A DNA stretch of 64,000 bases from Candidatus Dormiibacterota bacterium (lineage in GTDB: Bacteria; Chloroflexota; Dormibacteria; Dormibacterales; Dormibacteraceae), in the NCBI GenBank assembly GCA_003139695.1, contig PLJM01000006.1, positions 434,001 to 498,000 of the forward strand, written 5' to 3'. Made by a program: the position numbers and the translations under genes. Position 1 is the first letter of the stretch. Each line of letters begins with the position of its first letter. Below the pieces are notes generated by a model. That model searched no databases, was not told the origin of the DNA, and saw nothing but the letters and a program-made list of their open reading frames with translations. This document shows positions 1-8,851 of the stretch, piece by piece.

Positions 1-2
1 CA

Positions 3-452
3 TCAGGCATCGCCACCTACCAGGAACGCCTGACCTTCGCGGCCGGGGTTCCCGTCAACCGAGAGCTGACCATCGCTGGACTCATCGGCAACGTCCCTGT
101 GGCGCGCGTCATTCAGGTCCTGCTCGCCATCTGGTCGCTGGTTCTCGTCTACCGGCTCCGACGTCGAGGCCACGAATGGATCTTCGTCCCAGTCCTGGTG
201 GGCGGCCTCGTGGCCAGCCCGTATCTCCACCTCGATGACCTTGTGATGCTCGGGCTCGCCGGCTGGCTCTACCTGCGGACTTCGCCGCGACCTGGGTGGA
301 GCTGGATCGCGGTCATCGCGTTGGTCATTGCGGCGGAGGGCATCCCGTACTGGGGTCCATGGCCCGTGATCGCCGGTGATCTGCTGGCGCTTCTACTCCT
401 GAGCCTGATGCCGCGGCATACGGCTCACGCGTCAGCTCCCGTGCCGGCCTGA
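3..452 (+). CDS. GT87/DUF2029-like membrane glycosyltransferase, C-terminal end (partial)
   Basis: The reading frame is open from the left window edge to a stop at 452, so the 5' part lies outside the window. The visible ~149 residues are strongly hydrophobic, with several predicted membrane helices. They contain an ASPYLHLDDLVML segment that resembles the conserved C-terminal loop of polyprenol-phosphate-sugar mannosyltransferases of the GT87/DUF2029 type, which add mannose on the outer face of the membrane. The family call rests on that one motif plus topology. The last 21 bases overlap the convergent crotonase gene. Confidence 0.55.
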   Translation, partial: SGIATYQERLTFAAGVPVNRELTIAGLIGNVPVARVIQVLLAIWSLVLVYRLRRRGHEWIFVPVLVGGLVASPYLHLDDLVMLGLAGWLYLRTSPRPGWSWIAVIALVIAAEGIPYWGPWPVIAGDLLALLLLSLMPRHTAHASAPVPA

Positions 453-1190
453 ACCCTCCGCGAAACGACGTGCGCCCTCCTGTGCCTCGCCCGAGGCGAT
501 GACGTCGAGTCCGCCACGGAATTCCGCGTTCATCGCTTCATCGAGATTGAGAGACCACTGGCGGAGGAGGCTTTGCCGGTCGGCACGCAGCGCGCGTTGA
601 GGAAAGTCGGCGAGCCGGAGCGCGAGGTCGACGGCTGCTTTCAGAGCAGTCCCGGGCTCGACCAGCCGGTTGACCAGCCCGATCTCGAGCGCCTCTTCGG
701 CACCCACGGGACGCCCGGTCAGGATCAAGTCCGCTGCCCGGCCGTGTCCGATAAGGCGAGGTAGCCGGATGGTGCCGAGATCGATCAATGGCACCCCGAA
801 TCGCCGGTTGAATACACCAAACGTCGCATCTCGCGCAGCGACGCGGAGGTCGCACCACAGGGCGAGCTCCAGGCCGCCGGCGACTGCATAGCCCTCGATC
901 GCCGCGATCACCGGCTTGTCCAGCTCGAGCCTGGTTGGACCCATCGGTCCATCGCCCTCTTCCAGCAGCCGGTTGGGTTCGCCGGCTGCCACCGCCTTGA
1001 GGTCGAAACCGGCGCAGAAGTTGTGGCCCGCGCCGGTCAGGACGGCGACCGACAGATTTTCATCCGCGTCAAACCGTCGGAAACATCTGGCGAGCTCTTC
1101 CGCGGTCCCGGCGTCCACCGCATTGCGCGCGTGCGGCCGGTCGATGGTGACGGTCGCCACTGCGCCCGCGACCTCGTACATGACCGTCAC
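432..1190 (-). CDS. Enoyl-CoA hydratase/isomerase (crotonase) family protein
   Basis: A 252-residue protein of normal crotonase length that acts on acyl-CoA substrates. Both oxyanion-hole segments are visible: HNFCAGFDLKAV near residue 57 and AVAGGLELALWCDLRVA near residue 102, which includes the first catalytic-type Glu. The second glutamate of true hydratases appears to be missing; the corresponding segment reads FNRRFGVPLIDLG. The reaction may therefore be isomerisation or another crotonase chemistry rather than hydration. It lies 40 bases downstream of the P5C dehydrogenase on the same strand and is probably co-transcribed with it. Confidence 0.85.
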   Translation of the reverse strand: MTVMYEVAGAVATVTIDRPHARNAVDAGTAEELARCFRRFDADENLSVAVLTGAGHNFCAGFDLKAVAAGEPNRLLEEGDGPMGPTRLELDKPVIAAIEGYAVAGGLELALWCDLRVAARDATFGVFNRRFGVPLIDLGTIRLPRLIGHGRAADLILTGRPVGAEEALEIGLVNRLVEPGTALKAAVDLALRLADFPQRALRADRQSLLRQWSLNLDEAMNAEFRGGLDVIASGEAQEGARRFAEGSGRHGS

Positions 1191-1230
1191 GAGTTTTCGC
1201 GCTTCTTACGGATTGCCGGCGATCAGCGAA

Positions 1231-2865
1231 TCACTCGGCGTCCATGTACGGATAACGATGGTCCGTGGGCGGCACATAGGTCTCCTTGATGGTGCGAGGG
1301 CTGGTCCAGCGGATCAAGTTCAAGAACGAGCCCGCCTTGTCGTTCGTGCCCGACGCGCGCGCGCCGCCGAATGGCTGCAGCCCAACCACGGCGCCGGTCG
1401 GCTTGTCGTTGATGTAGAAGTTGCCGGCCGCGTTGACCAGCGTCTCGGAAGCCTTGCGGATGGCAGATCGGTCGGTAGCGAAGATCGCGCCGGTCAGGCC
1501 ATATGGGCTGGTCCTGTCGCAAAGGTCGAGCGTCTCCTCGAACTTCGAATCCGGGTACGGGTAGACCGTGAGAATCGGACCAAACAGCTCCTCGCGCATC
1601 GTCTTGAAATCGGGGTTCTTGGTCTCGATGACGGTGGGCCGCACGAACCAGCCGACCTTGTCGTCCCCCTTGCCGCCGGCGATCACCTTGGCATCCTCTG
1701 CCTTGCTCGCGTACTGGATTGCGCTCATGTGCTTCGCGTAAGCCTTGCCGTCGATCACCGCGCCCATGAAGTTGCGGAAATCGGAAACGTCGCCCTGGGG
1801 GAGCGCCTCGACCTGGTCGATAAGCTCCGAGCGCAACGTCTTCCAGATGGACTGAGGAATGTAGGCGCGCGACGCCGCCGAGCACTTCTGGCCCTGGTAT
1901 TCGAATGCTCCGCGGACCATGGCCGTGCGTAAGGCCTCGGGATCGGCCGAGGGATGCGCGACTATGAAGTCCTTCCCTCCCGTCTCACCCACCAGCCGTG
2001 GGTATGTGCGATAGCGGTCGATGTTCGCACCAACCTCTTTCCACATTCCCTGGAAGACCTCTGTCGACCCCGTGAAGTGAATGCCCGCAAGGCTCTTGTG
2101 CGCGAGGACCTGTTCTGAGATCTCCGATGCGCTGCCGCTGACCATGTTGACCACGCCAGGCGGGAGACCCGCTTCGTTGAGGAGCTCCATCAGGAAGTGG
2201 CAGACCAGGAGGGTCTGTGTCGCCGGTTTGAAGACAACCGTGTTGCCCATGAGGGCGGCGGCCATCGGCAGGTTGGCGGCAATGGACGTGAAGTTGAATG
2301 GGCTGACCGCAAAGACGAAGCCCTCGAGCGGCCGATACTCCATGCGGTTCCATGCTGTGCCGTCGCTGACCGGCTGCTGCGCGTAGAGCTGGTCCGCGAA
2401 GTAGGCGTTGTAGCGCCAGAAATCGACCGACTCGACGGCTGCGTCGACCTCCGATTGATGCACCGTCTTCGATTGACCGAGCATCGTTGCCGCGTTGATG
2501 GTGTCCCTCCATGGCCCCGCCAGCAGGGACGCTGCGCGAAGCAGAACCGCCGCTCTCTCCTGGTAAGAAGTCGCGGCCCACATTCGGCGTGCATCGAGCG
2601 CGGCCTCGATCGCGTCGGCGAAGTCTTTCTTTCCGCCAACTGCGACCTGAGCGATAGACAGCTCCTTGCGGTGCGGAGACCGGATCTCGGATTTTGACGC
2701 CCCCCAACGGCGCTCGCCGCCGATCTGCATCGGAACGTCCGTCCGGGCGTCCGTGAGCTCGGCCAGCCTCGCCTTCAGGCTCTTCCGGTACGGATCGCCA
2801 GGGGCATAGGCGCGAATCGGCTCGTTGACGGGAGTTGGGACCTTGTAGTGTCCGTCCGCGGTCAT
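1231..2865 (-). CDS. pruA: L-glutamate gamma-semialdehyde (1-pyrroline-5-carboxylate) dehydrogenase
   Basis: A 544-residue aldehyde dehydrogenase of the long P5CDH type, which oxidises glutamate semialdehyde to glutamate with NAD in proline catabolism. The substrate-activating Glu lies in VGETGGKD and the catalytic Cys in GQKCSAASRAY. The NAD-binding FTGSTEVF motif and a typical C-terminal FGGARASGTNDKAG segment are present. The N-terminus (KVPTPVNEPIRAYAPGDP) matches the stand-alone enzyme rather than a PutA fusion. No proline dehydrogenase is seen next to it; the downstream partner is a crotonase. Confidence 0.92.
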   Translation of the reverse strand: MTADGHYKVPTPVNEPIRAYAPGDPYRKSLKARLAELTDARTDVPMQIGGERRWGASKSEIRSPHRKELSIAQVAVGGKKDFADAIEAALDARRMWAATSYQERAAVLLRAASLLAGPWRDTINAATMLGQSKTVHQSEVDAAVESVDFWRYNAYFADQLYAQQPVSDGTAWNRMEYRPLEGFVFAVSPFNFTSIAANLPMAAALMGNTVVFKPATQTLLVCHFLMELLNEAGLPPGVVNMVSGSASEISEQVLAHKSLAGIHFTGSTEVFQGMWKEVGANIDRYRTYPRLVGETGGKDFIVAHPSADPEALRTAMVRGAFEYQGQKCSAASRAYIPQSIWKTLRSELIDQVEALPQGDVSDFRNFMGAVIDGKAYAKHMSAIQYASKAEDAKVIAGGKGDDKVGWFVRPTVIETKNPDFKTMREELFGPILTVYPYPDSKFEETLDLCDRTSPYGLTGAIFATDRSAIRKASETLVNAAGNFYINDKPTGAVVGLQPFGGARASGTNDKAGSFLNLIRWTSPRTIKETYVPPTDHRYPYMDAE

Positions 2866-3009
2866 GTCACACCCCTGGAAATAGAAGACCCTGCCGGCGC
2901 CACCACGATGATGCCGGAAATCAACGATCTGGCGTAACGGAGCGCAATCCCGCGTAACCCGGGCCCGTATCCCCGTTGACCGCGTCAGTACTCTCTCGGA
3001 GGCACAGCG

Positions 3010-3927
3010 GTGGCTGTCGGCTATTCCCCTGCCCGATACACGAGCGTGTCAGATCGGGTCCGGCAAACTGTTCGGCTGCTGCAGCGGCGCGGCTACGCTG
3101 TCACGCCGTCACGCCTGGGCGGCCTGTGCCTGGGCGGCCCACTGCCAGAAGACGAGGTCCGGTGGGCGGTCGCAGCCTCGCCTGAGCTGACCATCGCCGA
3201 AGGCCTCGTCATCGAGCGCGCGGTGATGGCCCGCGCTCGCGATATCAGCGCCCGAGCTATCGCCCATGAGTCGGATTCCGTCGCGTATCTTCCGATGACC
3301 TCGCGCTTTGTCAGAGCGCTCGTCGCTGTCGCCCCCTTCATCCGCAGCGTCTCGGTGGCCGGATCGCTGGCCAGTGGCGGCTTTCGGGCATCTGATGACG
3401 TCGACCTCAACCTCATAGTCGACGACGGGCATCGCCATCTCGCATACGTGGCCGTGAACGTGCTCGGTCTCCTGCATGCGCTCGCGCATCGCGCCAAACC
3501 CGTTGACGACCTCACCCGCCGGCCGATCGCGCCGCGCTTGATGACCGCAAACCTGATCCTTGAGGTGTCGCAGTGCCACCCGCTCGAGCGACAGGACGTT
3601 GACATGGCTTACGAGCTGCTGGTCGCCGAGCCCGTCTTCGGTCCGGAAGCCATCGACGACGTTCTCGATTCCAACCCTGCGCTGCTCGACCACTATCCCC
3701 AGCTGGCAGAAAGGCGCAGGCCGCTGTGTATCGATCCGCCATCGTGGCGCTTGCCAAAATCTGTCTTTCCCGCGTTTCTCGATGGAGCCGCGCGCCGGGT
3801 CGGCGTCGCGGCGTGGCGGTATATGCAATGGACGCGGCGGCGGCACCCCGAGGCTCTGGCACGGGTGGCGTTCGTGCGCTCGACCATGCGCCCGTACACG
3901 TTGTTTGACGAGCACGCCCGATCGTGA
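3010..3927 (+). CDS. Nucleotidyltransferase-fold protein
   Basis: A 305-residue protein that starts at a GTG with a GGAGG Shine-Dalgarno about 7 bases upstream. Around residue 118 it has AGSLASGGFRASDDVDLNL, a GS-x(n)-DxD pattern typical of the polymerase-beta nucleotidyltransferase fold, with the acidic metal ligands intact. The rest is not recognised; the substrate could be a protein, sugar phosphate or small molecule. It is the first gene of a six-gene same-strand cluster, and its stop overlaps the GTG start of the next gene by 4 bases, so the two are translationally coupled. A role in the synthesis or transfer of an envelope glycan is inferred only from the neighbours. Confidence 0.65.
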   Translation: MAVGYSPARYTSVSDRVRQTVRLLQRRGYAVTPSRLGGLCLGGPLPEDEVRWAVAASPELTIAEGLVIERAVMARARDISARAIAHESDSVAYLPMTSRFVRALVAVAPFIRSVSVAGSLASGGFRASDDVDLNLIVDDGHRHLAYVAVNVLGLLHALAHRAKPVDDLTRRPIAPRLMTANLILEVSQCHPLERQDVDMAYELLVAEPVFGPEAIDDVLDSNPALLDHYPQLAERRRPLCIDPPSWRLPKSVFPAFLDGAARRVGVAAWRYMQWTRRRHPEALARVAFVRSTMRPYTLFDEHARS

Positions 3928-6900
3928 TCACCCTGATCGCGGTTGCGACGATCGGCCTGACCAGCATTGCGCTTTTCGCATTTGGCTCGAACCTCCTGTA
4001 TCTCACCTGGCGAGCGACCCGTCTTCCTAAGCGTGTCGATCGATCACTCGTGCGCGGAAACGAGCCACGCGTGTGCGTCCAGGTACCGATCTACAACGAG
4101 CGCTACGTCGCCGAGCGTGTCCTCGATGCCGTGTGCGAGCTGGACTGGCCGCGCGACCGATTCGAGGTGCAGGTGCTCGACGACTCAGACGACGAGACCG
4201 TATCGATCGTCGACCGCCGCGCGGCGCACTGGCGGCGCCAGGGAGTCACCGTGGCGCATGTCAGGCGCGCATCGCGCGGTGGATTCAAAGCCGGCGCGCT
4301 AGCGCATGGCATGACGCTGACCACCTCGCCGTTCATTGCAATCTTCGACGCTGACTTCACACCTTCCCCTGACTTCCTACGCCGCACGATGGGGGTCTTC
4401 GACGATCTGACGGTGGGCTTCGCCCAGGCACGCTGGGGACACCTTAACGAGGCCTATTCGTGGTTCACACGATTGCAAGCGTTCGCCCTGGACTTCCACT
4501 TCCTGATCGAGCAGGCTGTCAGGTCCTCCGACGGGTACTTCACCAACTTCACCGGCACCGCCGGGGTGTGGCGGCGGGCCGCCATCGAGGATTCGGGTGG
4601 ATGGAGCGCCGATACGCTGACAGAAGACCTGGACCTCAGCTACCGGGCACAGCTTCGGGGCTGGCGGTCTGCCTACCTCGAGGACGTGGTGGTGCCGGAG
4701 GAGTTGCCTGTCTCGTTTGACTCCTACAGGCGCCAGCAATCCCGCTGGGCCACCGGGAGCTTTCAATCGGCGTTCAAGCTCTTGGTTCCGGTCTTGCGGA
4801 GCGGCGCCCGGCCGGCAGTGAAGCTGCAGGCCACGATGCACCTCCTGGCGTACGGCGTTGGCCCTGTGATGGCCCTTCAGCTCGCGTGCTACCCGCTGCT
4901 GCTGGTCGGGCCGCGCTTTGAGGCGCTGCCGTGGCAGCTCGCCGATGCCGGACTCCTTTTCGTGGTGATGGGAATCTCTCCCTGGATCGGTTTCAGCGTC
5001 GCTCAGACCAGACGCGGGCGGCCGTGGTGGTTGGCGCTGCCGTCGTTGCTGTGCCAGCTCGTGGGTGCCGGCATGTCGTTCACGGTGATACTCGCGCTGA
5101 TTCGCGCGACCCGCAAGGGCGGCGAGTTCGTGCGCACCCCGAAGTACCAGATCGTGGAACGCGGGCAGGAGTGGCGCGACCAGGCTTACGTTCGCGTGGG
5201 CGATCCGCGGGCGATTGGAGAGGCGGCGCTCGGCGCGGCGTCGCTGACGATGGTGCCGTTCGCGGCCGCGCAGGGACAGTGGCTGGTCGCGGTCTACTCG
5301 AGCCTTTTCGCTTTTGGATTCCTGACCGTGGCGGCATGGACCGCCGTCGATTTCCTCGAGGTCCTGACGCTGCGCAGTCTTGGACGCCGCGCTCTGGCCC
5401 GGCTGCGCGTAGCGACTCCTTGCCTCGGATTGATGGCGCTCTGCGGGCTGCTCCTGCTGCTCGCCGCGCAGATGCCGGAACCATTCGAAGACGGATACGG
5501 CCACTGGCTCATTGCCGCAAACCTGGCCTCGACCGGCCAGCTGCACGACCCGATCTTCGGGATGCAGGATACGTGGCTCCCCGGCTATCACGTCCTCGCG
5601 GCTGCGGTGCTCAAGCTCTTCGGCCTCTGGTCGCTGGGCGCGTTGAAGATGCTCGGCGCGGCGATGGGCCTCGCCACCCTCGCCGCCGTTTATGCCCTGG
5701 CGCCCAACGGCCGTCAAGGACGGCTGGCGGTGGCGCTGCTGGCGCTCAACCCCGTTTTCCTGTTCACGTCAGGCTCGGCGGTGGTTGAGCCGCTGATGAC
5801 TTCCCTGCTCACCGCCGGCGGGCTGGCAGCAGTGCGTGGCCGGATGAAGCTGGCGGCCACGCTGGCAGCGCTGGCATGCGTGACGGCCACCAAAGCCTGG
5901 ATCTGGGTCGGAGCGGCAATCGTCTACGCAGTCGTGGAGCAGGGTGTCAAGAGATTCCCTGTCCGCTCGAAGGTCAAGGAAGCCGGCCGGCAATTGCCTC
6001 GGCGCCAAGCCGCCTTCGTCTGGGCGCTGCCTGCGATCGCGCTGCTGGTCGTGATGCAGCTCGGCTTCTCACCTGCAAGCCACTCCCTGGCTCGAGGATC
6101 GGTGGAGGTGCTCTCCGCGACGGCGCGCGGCAGTATCGCGGGCGACGCGATGGGGCGGCTGACGGAATTGGCGGGTACCTTTAGTCTGGCGGCCCTTCCC
6201 CTGTTTGTGCTGGGCGCAGTCGGACTTATCACGGTGATTCGAAGGCGCGGACCGCAAGACCGCGCCTCCCTCGCCTTTCTTCACATCCCTGCGCTCGTCT
6301 ACCTGGCCGCAGTCGTTGGGCTCGTCATGTTCGGTACGTACACCGGCAGCCATCGCTACCTCTATCCCGCCTTGCCCTCGCTCGCCCTGCTGGCAGCGGC
6401 GGCTCTCGAAAGGCACGCCGTGGCGCTTCGCCTGGCCGCCGTTTCTGCCGGTGGGCTGCTGGCGATTGCATTCATCCCGGTCTTCGCGAGCTTCGCCGGC
6501 GACAACACGGGGCTCATGGCCGCCGGCAAGGCGGCCGGCGGCATTCCGGGCGTGCTCCTCACCGACTCGCCCGTGGCCGCTTTTTACAGCGGCAAGCCGC
6601 CGTCTGAGCTCGTCGGGTCGCAGAACCTTCCACCCAACCCCTCGCAGGCGATCGAATGGATGGGCGCGAAAGGGGTCACGGAGCTGGCACTCGAAGGCAT
6701 CGGCTATTACAAGGCGACCGCCGTGTTTCCCCAGCTCGCATCTGGTACCGCAAACGCGCCGTTCGAGTCGCTGGGCGATCAGAAGAGCTATCAGGTGCCA
6801 AGTGGCAAGCCGGTCTTCGCGTACCGCTTGGGCGCCGGGCTACTGATGCAGTCCATCTTCCCCGGGGTGACCGCGGCCATCTCACCGATGCCGGCCGAGG

Positions 6901-7517
6901 GTAAGACGGCGCCGCTCGCCAAGGGGCTGTCACTACGGGTTGGCGGCAATGACATCACCGGCGAGGGCATGGGATTCGGCGCCCCCATCGCGCATTACCC
7001 GGACGGGTGGGTGTACTCGCGCACAGCCGTCACCGTTGATCTCTCCACCCCGACGACAACAATCTGGCAGCGAACCTTCGCGCTTGACGAGATCGGGGGT
7101 GACGCGGCCCATCGCTATGGGTTCGTGCCGATCGCGTCCAGGGGCAGCATCGAGGTCACCTACGCGGTGGACGCGACAGGCGTGACGGTCGCGGTGCGCG
7201 CACTCGACCTTGCTCCGGGCTATACGGAGATCGGGATCCTCAACGAGCAGTCGGCAGCGTTCAATGACTTCGCCGAACCCGGCCACACCTTCACCGGCCC
7301 GGCCTTCGGCATATGGACACCGGCAACCGGCGACTATGCGCGGCTGCGCTCGGGCAGCCTCGGCCTCGAGTGGTCGGTGCCACCGCTTCCAGACGCACAG
7401 CTTGACGCCGGACGGGAGCTGGTCGACAACGATTTCAACTGGGCCGGTCTCGACTACATCTTCCCGGGCCCATTCACTTCCACCAGCTACCGCATAAATA
7501 TCCAGGAGGCAAAGTGA
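3924..7517 (+). CDS. GT2 (cellulose-synthase-like) glycosyltransferase fused to a GT-C-like membrane domain
   Basis: A very large 1197-residue protein. Residues ~1-290 form a processive GT2 domain with a leading membrane helix, DDSDD (~85), DADF (~142), TEDLDLS (~232) and the QQSRW version of QxxRW (~269). Several membrane helices follow, as in cellulose or mannan synthases. From ~517 a second polytopic region (FEDGYGHWLIAANL, then WLPGYHVLAAA) resembles GT-C mannosyltransferases of the GT39/DUF2029 class. From about 975 to the end there is a non-membrane, beta-rich tail. A GT2 that makes a lipid-linked sugar or polymer and a GT-C that transfers it would be a sensible pairing, but this is inferred. 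It overlaps both neighbours by 4 bases. Confidence 0.8.
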   Translation: MITLIAVATIGLTSIALFAFGSNLLYLTWRATRLPKRVDRSLVRGNEPRVCVQVPIYNERYVAERVLDAVCELDWPRDRFEVQVLDDSDDETVSIVDRRAAHWRRQGVTVAHVRRASRGGFKAGALAHGMTLTTSPFIAIFDADFTPSPDFLRRTMGVFDDLTVGFAQARWGHLNEAYSWFTRLQAFALDFHFLIEQAVRSSDGYFTNFTGTAGVWRRAAIEDSGGWSADTLTEDLDLSYRAQLRGWRSAYLEDVVVPEELPVSFDSYRRQQSRWATGSFQSAFKLLVPVLRSGARPAVKLQATMHLLAYGVGPVMALQLACYPLLLVGPRFEALPWQLADAGLLFVVMGISPWIGFSVAQTRRGRPWWLALPSLLCQLVGAGMSFTVILALIRATRKGGEFVRTPKYQIVERGQEWRDQAYVRVGDPRAIGEAALGAASLTMVPFAAAQGQWLVAVYSSLFAFGFLTVAAWTAVDFLEVLTLRSLGRRALARLRVATPCLGLMALCGLLLLLAAQMPEPFEDGYGHWLIAANLASTGQLHDPIFGMQDTWLPGYHVLAAAVLKLFGLWSLGALKMLGAAMGLATLAAVYALAPNGRQGRLAVALLALNPVFLFTSGSAVVEPLMTSLLTAGGLAAVRGRMKLAATLAALACVTATKAWIWVGAAIVYAVVEQGVKRFPVRSKVKEAGRQLPRRQAAFVWALPAIALLVVMQLGFSPASHSLARGSVEVLSATARGSIAGDAMGRLTELAGTFSLAALPLFVLGAVGLITVIRRRGPQDRASLAFLHIPALVYLAAVVGLVMFGTYTGSHRYLYPALPSLALLAAAALERHAVALRLAAVSAGGLLAIAFIPVFASFAGDNTGLMAAGKAAGGIPGVLLTDSPVAAFYSGKPPSELVGSQNLPPNPSQAIEWMGAKGVTELALEGIGYYKATAVFPQLASGTANAPFESLGDQKSYQVPSGKPVFAYRLGAGLLMQSIFPGVTAAISPMPAEGKTAPLAKGLSLRVGGNDITGEGMGFGAPIAHYPDGWVYSRTAVTVDLSTPTTTIWQRTFALDEIGGDAAHRYGFVPIASRGSIEVTYAVDATGVTVAVRALDLAPGYTEIGILNEQSAAFNDFAEPGHTFTGPAFGIWTPATGDYARLRSGSLGLEWSVPPLPDAQLDAGRELVDNDFNWAGLDYIFPGPFTSTSYRINIQEAK

Positions 7518-8851
7518 CAACGCCAGACGCCGTTGACGTGGTTCTGGTCTACCCGCAGCGGGCACCCGCCCACGGGCGGCACTGGATCATGCCGTCCCTC
7601 GGCCTCATGTATCTCAGCGCTGCGCTTAGGCGCGCGGGCTACAGCGTGCGACATATCGACCACACATTCCTGGAACGCCGTGAGGTTCTCGACCAGATCG
7701 AGAGCCTGAGGCCGGCGGTGATCGGGATTTACTGCATGATCACGATGCAGGACGAGGCACTGTCGCTTGCGGCGCAGGTCCGCGGTAAGGCGTTGACGGT
7801 GGTCGGGGGCCCCTACCCGTCAGGCGAGCCCGATACCTTCGTCGACCAGTTCGACCTCGTCGCCGTTGGCGAAGGCGAGGAGACGATCGTCCAGATCATG
7901 CAGCACCTCGAGGACCGCCAATTCGACGAGATACCGGGGCTTGTCTTCCGGCGCAACGGTGAGATCGTCAGGTCGCAGGCGCGCGCGCGCACCAAGGACA
8001 TGACCGACCTGCCGCTGCCATATCGCAAAGACATCCCGAACGCCGAGTACATCGCCTACTGGCGCAAGCATTGGAAGGACGCAACGACACCCTTGATGTC
8101 GACCCGGGGATGCCCGTTCCGCTGTGACTTCTGCCACAAGTCAGTGTTCGGTGACCTCTTCAGCGCGCGACCTGTCGAATCGGTGGTCGCCGAGATGCGC
8201 GAGATCGCGGAGCTCGGATACGACCACATCTGGATGTCGGACGACCTCTTCACGCTCAATTACAAGCGGACGTTCGAGCTCGCTCAGGCGATCGAGGCGG
8301 CACAGCTGCCGCTGACATGGGAATGCTTGAGCCGCGTCACTCACGTGGACCAGGCGCTGTTCGAGCAGATGCATCGCGCCGGTTGCAAACGGATCTTCTT
8401 CGGGATCGAATCCGGCGACGAGGGCGTGCTCAAACAGATGAAGAAGGGCATCACCCCAGACCAGGCCAGGAAGGCAGTCGAGGCATGCGTCGCATCCGGC
8501 ATCAAGGCAGCCGGTTTCTTCATGGTCGGCTACCTCGGCGAGACCACCGAGTCGTTGATCAAGAGCATCAACTTTTCGAGCAGCCTGCCCCTCGATTACG
8601 TGAGCTACACCATCGCCTACCCACTGCCAGGCACCGGCTTCTACGAGAGGGTGCGCGAGCGCCGGCAGCACGGCGAGTGGCACAAGGTTCGTCACAACCG
8701 ACTCCTGTTCAACACCGACTTCTCGGAGTACAAGCTGCGAACCGCAATCATGAAAGGAGCGATCCAGCACAAGCTCAACCAGCTGCACATGCGACCGGCC
8801 GCCAGAGCGTTCCAGCTCGCCACCGACCCTCTGCTACGCGTCCTCAGATAG
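7514..8851 (+). CDS. B12-binding-domain radical SAM enzyme
   Basis: A 445-residue protein. Residues ~1-150 form a cobalamin-binding Rossmann-like domain (PSLGLMYLSAALRRAGY, VVGGPYPSGEPDTF, VGEGEET). The radical SAM core follows, with the 4Fe-4S motif CPFRCDFC preceded by TRG and a GIESGDEG segment. This is the class that includes BchE, HpnP and many methylases or ring-forming enzymes of lipids and glycans. The canonical DxHxxG base-off motif is not evident. It is translationally coupled to the upstream glycosyltransferase (GTGA overlap), so a substrate in the same envelope pathway is likely. The exact reaction cannot be read from the sequence. Confidence 0.85.
   Translation: MTTPDAVDVVLVYPQRAPAHGRHWIMPSLGLMYLSAALRRAGYSVRHIDHTFLERREVLDQIESLRPAVIGIYCMITMQDEALSLAAQVRGKALTVVGGPYPSGEPDTFVDQFDLVAVGEGEETIVQIMQHLEDRQFDEIPGLVFRRNGEIVRSQARARTKDMTDLPLPYRKDIPNAEYIAYWRKHWKDATTPLMSTRGCPFRCDFCHKSVFGDLFSARPVESVVAEMREIAELGYDHIWMSDDLFTLNYKRTFELAQAIEAAQLPLTWECLSRVTHVDQALFEQMHRAGCKRIFFGIESGDEGVLKQMKKGITPDQARKAVEACVASGIKAAGFFMVGYLGETTESLIKSINFSSSLPLDYVSYTIAYPLPGTGFYERVRERRQHGEWHKVRHNRLLFNTDFSEYKLRTAIMKGAIQHKLNQLHMRPAARAFQLATDPLLRVLR

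Noticed and set aside
4377-5717. 446-residue minus-strand ORF inside the GT2 fusion gene
   Set aside because: Composition (Arg/His/Gln-rich, no hydrophobic core) is typical of an antisense shadow, and the plus strand encodes clear glycosyltransferase motifs.
8317-8850. N-terminal extension of the beta-propeller gene
   Set aside because: It is an out-of-frame reading of the radical SAM gene. A signal peptide begins only after 8848.
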